Below are positions 62,463 to 64,000 of a stretch of 64,000 nt of DNA, piece by piece. A program made the position numbers and the translations under genes. The notes beneath the pieces were generated by a model. It saw nothing but the letters and a program-made list of their open reading frames with translations. It was not told where the DNA came from and did no database searches. Positions within the stretch are counted from its first letter, which is position 1; each line of letters opens with the position of its first letter. The stretch comes from Nitrosovibrio sp. Nv4 (GTDB taxonomy: Bacteria > Pseudomonadota > Gammaproteobacteria > Burkholderiales > Nitrosomonadaceae): contig NZ_OCMZ01000002.1 in NCBI RefSeq assembly GCF_900215485.1, forward strand, positions 124,001-188,000, read 5' to 3'.

Positions 62463-62486
62463 GGGGCCTGTCGGGCCCCTTTTTTT
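62463..62486 (+). terminator. rho-independent terminator
   Basis: GGGGCC (62463-62468) pairs with GGCCCC (62474-62479), followed by seven T residues, 23 bases after the CHRD gene stop. Confidence 0.85.
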
Positions 62487-62759
62487 GTGCCGCGTCGTAA
62501 AAACTGATACCGCGCTCGTCTGCGGTTGATCGGTCTCTTCTCAAATTGCACTATAGCTAATCCGTACCATACTCACTTCTTTTCGCTAATCGCTAATCGC
62601 TAATCCAACTTGAGTCATTCAGTGCTTGCACCCATAAGACTTGACCGGTTTCGTTCAAACATCATTCGGGAGGACTCGAATCCTCCCACTTGCACGAATC
62701 CCCTGAACATATATCGCGCTTTTTTACTTCGGGTTACAATTGACGCGTTCAGATCAATT
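62487..62759. other. spacer before tRNA-Leu
   Basis: No gene. CGCTAAT occurs three times in tandem (62584-62604). The tRNA promoter was not identified with confidence. Confidence 0.4.
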
Positions 62760-62848
62760 GCCCGGATGGTGAAATTGGTAGACACAAGGGACTTAAAATC
62801 CCTCGGGCTTAATCGCCCATGCCGGTTCGATTCCGGCTCCGGGCACCA
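62760..62848 (+). tRNA. tRNA-Leu (UAA)
   Basis: The acceptor stem GCCCGGA/TCCGGGC is followed by A and encoded CCA. A class II long variable arm (CTCGGGCTTAATCGCCCAT region) is present, and the anticodon loop is AGGGA-CTTAAAA-TCCCT with anticodon TAA. T arm GGTTCGATTCC. Confidence 0.95.
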
Positions 62849-63036
62849 ACAAATTAAGAGTTAACTCAAGAATCCCAACGCGAAAGTTTTCTGATTTTCT
62901 TTTTGCCACGAGTTACCCGTGGCGTGCCCCTCAAAATACTGCTGCCGATGTGTGGTACCCATCCATTTTTGAGCAATAGTAGATTTTCGTTCTCGACCCA
63001 CCTTGGTCCAATCTTTCTCTAATAAGAATTCTGGCA

Positions 63037-63672
63037 TTACGCTGAAGCAAGCATCGGAAACAGTCCGCGTAATCCAGTCGCCATCATCTCTACGGCTATC
63101 GCCGCAAGGATAAATCCTCCAACGCGCTGTACGACATCCAAAGTGGATTGCCGAATCTTCTTTTCCGCGTGGCAAGCCATATAAAAAGTTATCCAGCACA
63201 CAATACCTACGATAAGGATAGGCGCCACCACATGAATCAAATCGGAGTAGGTATGCCATGCGCTGTTTGCCATTACGTAACTGAATGCCGCGGGGCCAGC
63301 CAGTAGTGGCACAGCCAGAGGAACGATTGCGGCTTCCCGAACACCATCTTCATTAGCAATACCGGGCGATCCCTTGAAGGTTGTTTCCTTCCCCAGGACC
63401 ATTGCTATTGCCAGCAACAAGACAATAATTCCTCCACCAACCTGCATCGCGCCCAGTGATACGCCTAGCACTCTTAAAATGGGCATCCCCAGAAACGTTG
63501 CCGCCAGCAATGCCACCGTAACGCTCACCCCGATAGTCCTTGCAAAGCGGCCCTTGCTGGGTAGATCAGAACCCTCCGTAGCCGCGAGAAAAACCGGGAT
63601 CATGGAAACAGGTCCCATCAGCACGAACAGCGAGATGGTTTTCTTGATGGTTAGGGCCAAAATTGAAAGCAT
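63037..63672 (-). CDS. MarC/YhcE-type integral membrane protein
   Basis: A 211-residue inner-membrane protein with six TM helices and the family blocks MGPVSMIPVFLA (about residues 19-30) and AIVPLAVPLLAGPAAFSYVM (about 114-133), where the Pro-Leu-Ala-x-P repeat lies in re-entrant loops. MarC proteins were once thought to affect antibiotic resistance; their real substrate is unknown. The start is ATG 63672, with a weak ribosome binding site. No operon partner seen. Confidence 0.9.
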   Translation of the reverse strand: MLSILALTIKKTISLFVLMGPVSMIPVFLAATEGSDLPSKGRFARTIGVSVTVALLAATFLGMPILRVLGVSLGAMQVGGGIIVLLLAIAMVLGKETTFKGSPGIANEDGVREAAIVPLAVPLLAGPAAFSYVMANSAWHTYSDLIHVVAPILIVGIVCWITFYMACHAEKKIRQSTLDVVQRVGGFILAAIAVEMMATGLRGLFPMLASA

Positions 63673-64000
63673 TAGCTAATGGAATGGGGATGGGTGAAAT
63701 GTTGTGCGTCCTTATGGACGGGGAATGGTCGGCTTATTCTTCTCAAAGCGGGCACTTGATATTTGATATGAGCGAAACCGCACTAAAGGTGACTACCGAA
63801 AAAAAGGGGTTACAAACTCCATTTGCTCGCATGCGAATCTCGTGACTGATTATCCGGCATCCCTCCCCGCAATGTCTTCTCCTGGCAAATTTCTTTCTGT
63901 TGCAAAAGATGCAAATCAACATTATGGGACGCCGCAAGTGATCCGAGGTGGGCATTGACCAGGCTTTTTTAGGCTTCAGTTTTAAAACCTATAAAACAAG
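63673..64000. other. right edge, no gene recognised
   Basis: 328 bases with short open frames on both strands, none with start signals or family features. A gene may begin beyond the window. Confidence 0.3.

Noticed and set aside
62584-62604. triple CGCTAAT repeat as an attachment site near tRNA-Leu
   Set aside because: It lies upstream of the tRNA, is only seven bases long and has no integrase nearby; simple slippage is more likely.
1-64000. CRISPR arrays
   Set aside because: No regularly spaced repeat series was seen; the repeats present are tandem duplications, KGG/TPR coding repeats or two-copy elements.

Overview
The window looks like a chromosomal segment of a betaproteobacterium, most likely a Nitrosomonadaceae-type (Nitrosospira-like) ammonia oxidiser. 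This is inferred from the overall gene set (PEP-CTERM secreted proteins, CsbD and KGG stress proteins, copper-handling genes with c-type cytochromes, EF-P type). No amo, hao or rRNA gene is present to prove it. Gene order is mostly housekeeping and accessory modules in both orientations, with three tRNA genes (Gly-GCC, Cys-GCA, Leu-UAA).

Region 1 (1-5.1 kb): DNA alkylation repair. An AlkA-type glycosylase is followed upstream by two tiny membrane-protein genes too short for routine calling. Then come a zinc alcohol dehydrogenase and an ada / 2OG-Fe(II) oxygenase / alkB operon.

Region 2 (5.1-20.6 kb): an iron-acquisition island. A sigma70 promoter overlapped by a clear Fur box drives a leader of about 240 nt that ends in a terminator-like structure. 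After it stand nine overlapping genes colinear with staphylococcal sbnABCDEFGHI: a complete staphyloferrin B-type NIS siderophore pathway with its own diaminopropionate, citrate and probably O-phosphoserine supply. A TonB-dependent receptor and a PepSY membrane protein complete synthesis, export, uptake and possible reduction.

Region 3 (20.6-31.4 kb): two PEP-CTERM proteins (one with a sigma54 promoter), CstA with its YbdD partner, an AAG glycosylase, a TPR protein, a miniature inverted-repeat element abutting an EamA transporter, three secreted proteins and a porin remnant.

Region 4 (31.4-35.9 kb): core genes efp, UDGb, a tautomerase, uvrC and pgsA, then tRNA-Gly and tRNA-Cys.

Region 5 (35.9-43.9 kb): a decayed integrated element. 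A frameshifted tyrosine integrase lies against tRNA-Cys, followed by small orphan genes, diverged repeats and long gene-poor spacers. A Na+/Ca2+ exchanger, a YugP-type metallopeptidase and csbD lie in or beside it.

Region 6 (44-52.6 kb): a two-domain glycosyltransferase, then a copper module (HMA-TauE protein, CopA, CopZ, CsoR) with CsoR-like dyads over its promoter, running into two multiheme cytochrome c genes.

Region 7 (52.7-64 kb): stress proteins (two KGG paralogues with duplicated upstream DNA, a hemerythrin), a DUF72/cupin pair, a UdgX-type uracil glycosylase, a three-gene signalling operon (kinase, single REC, REC-PAS-kinase), a CHRD/PEP-CTERM protein, tRNA-Leu and a MarC protein. 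At least seven DNA repair genes fall in this one window.
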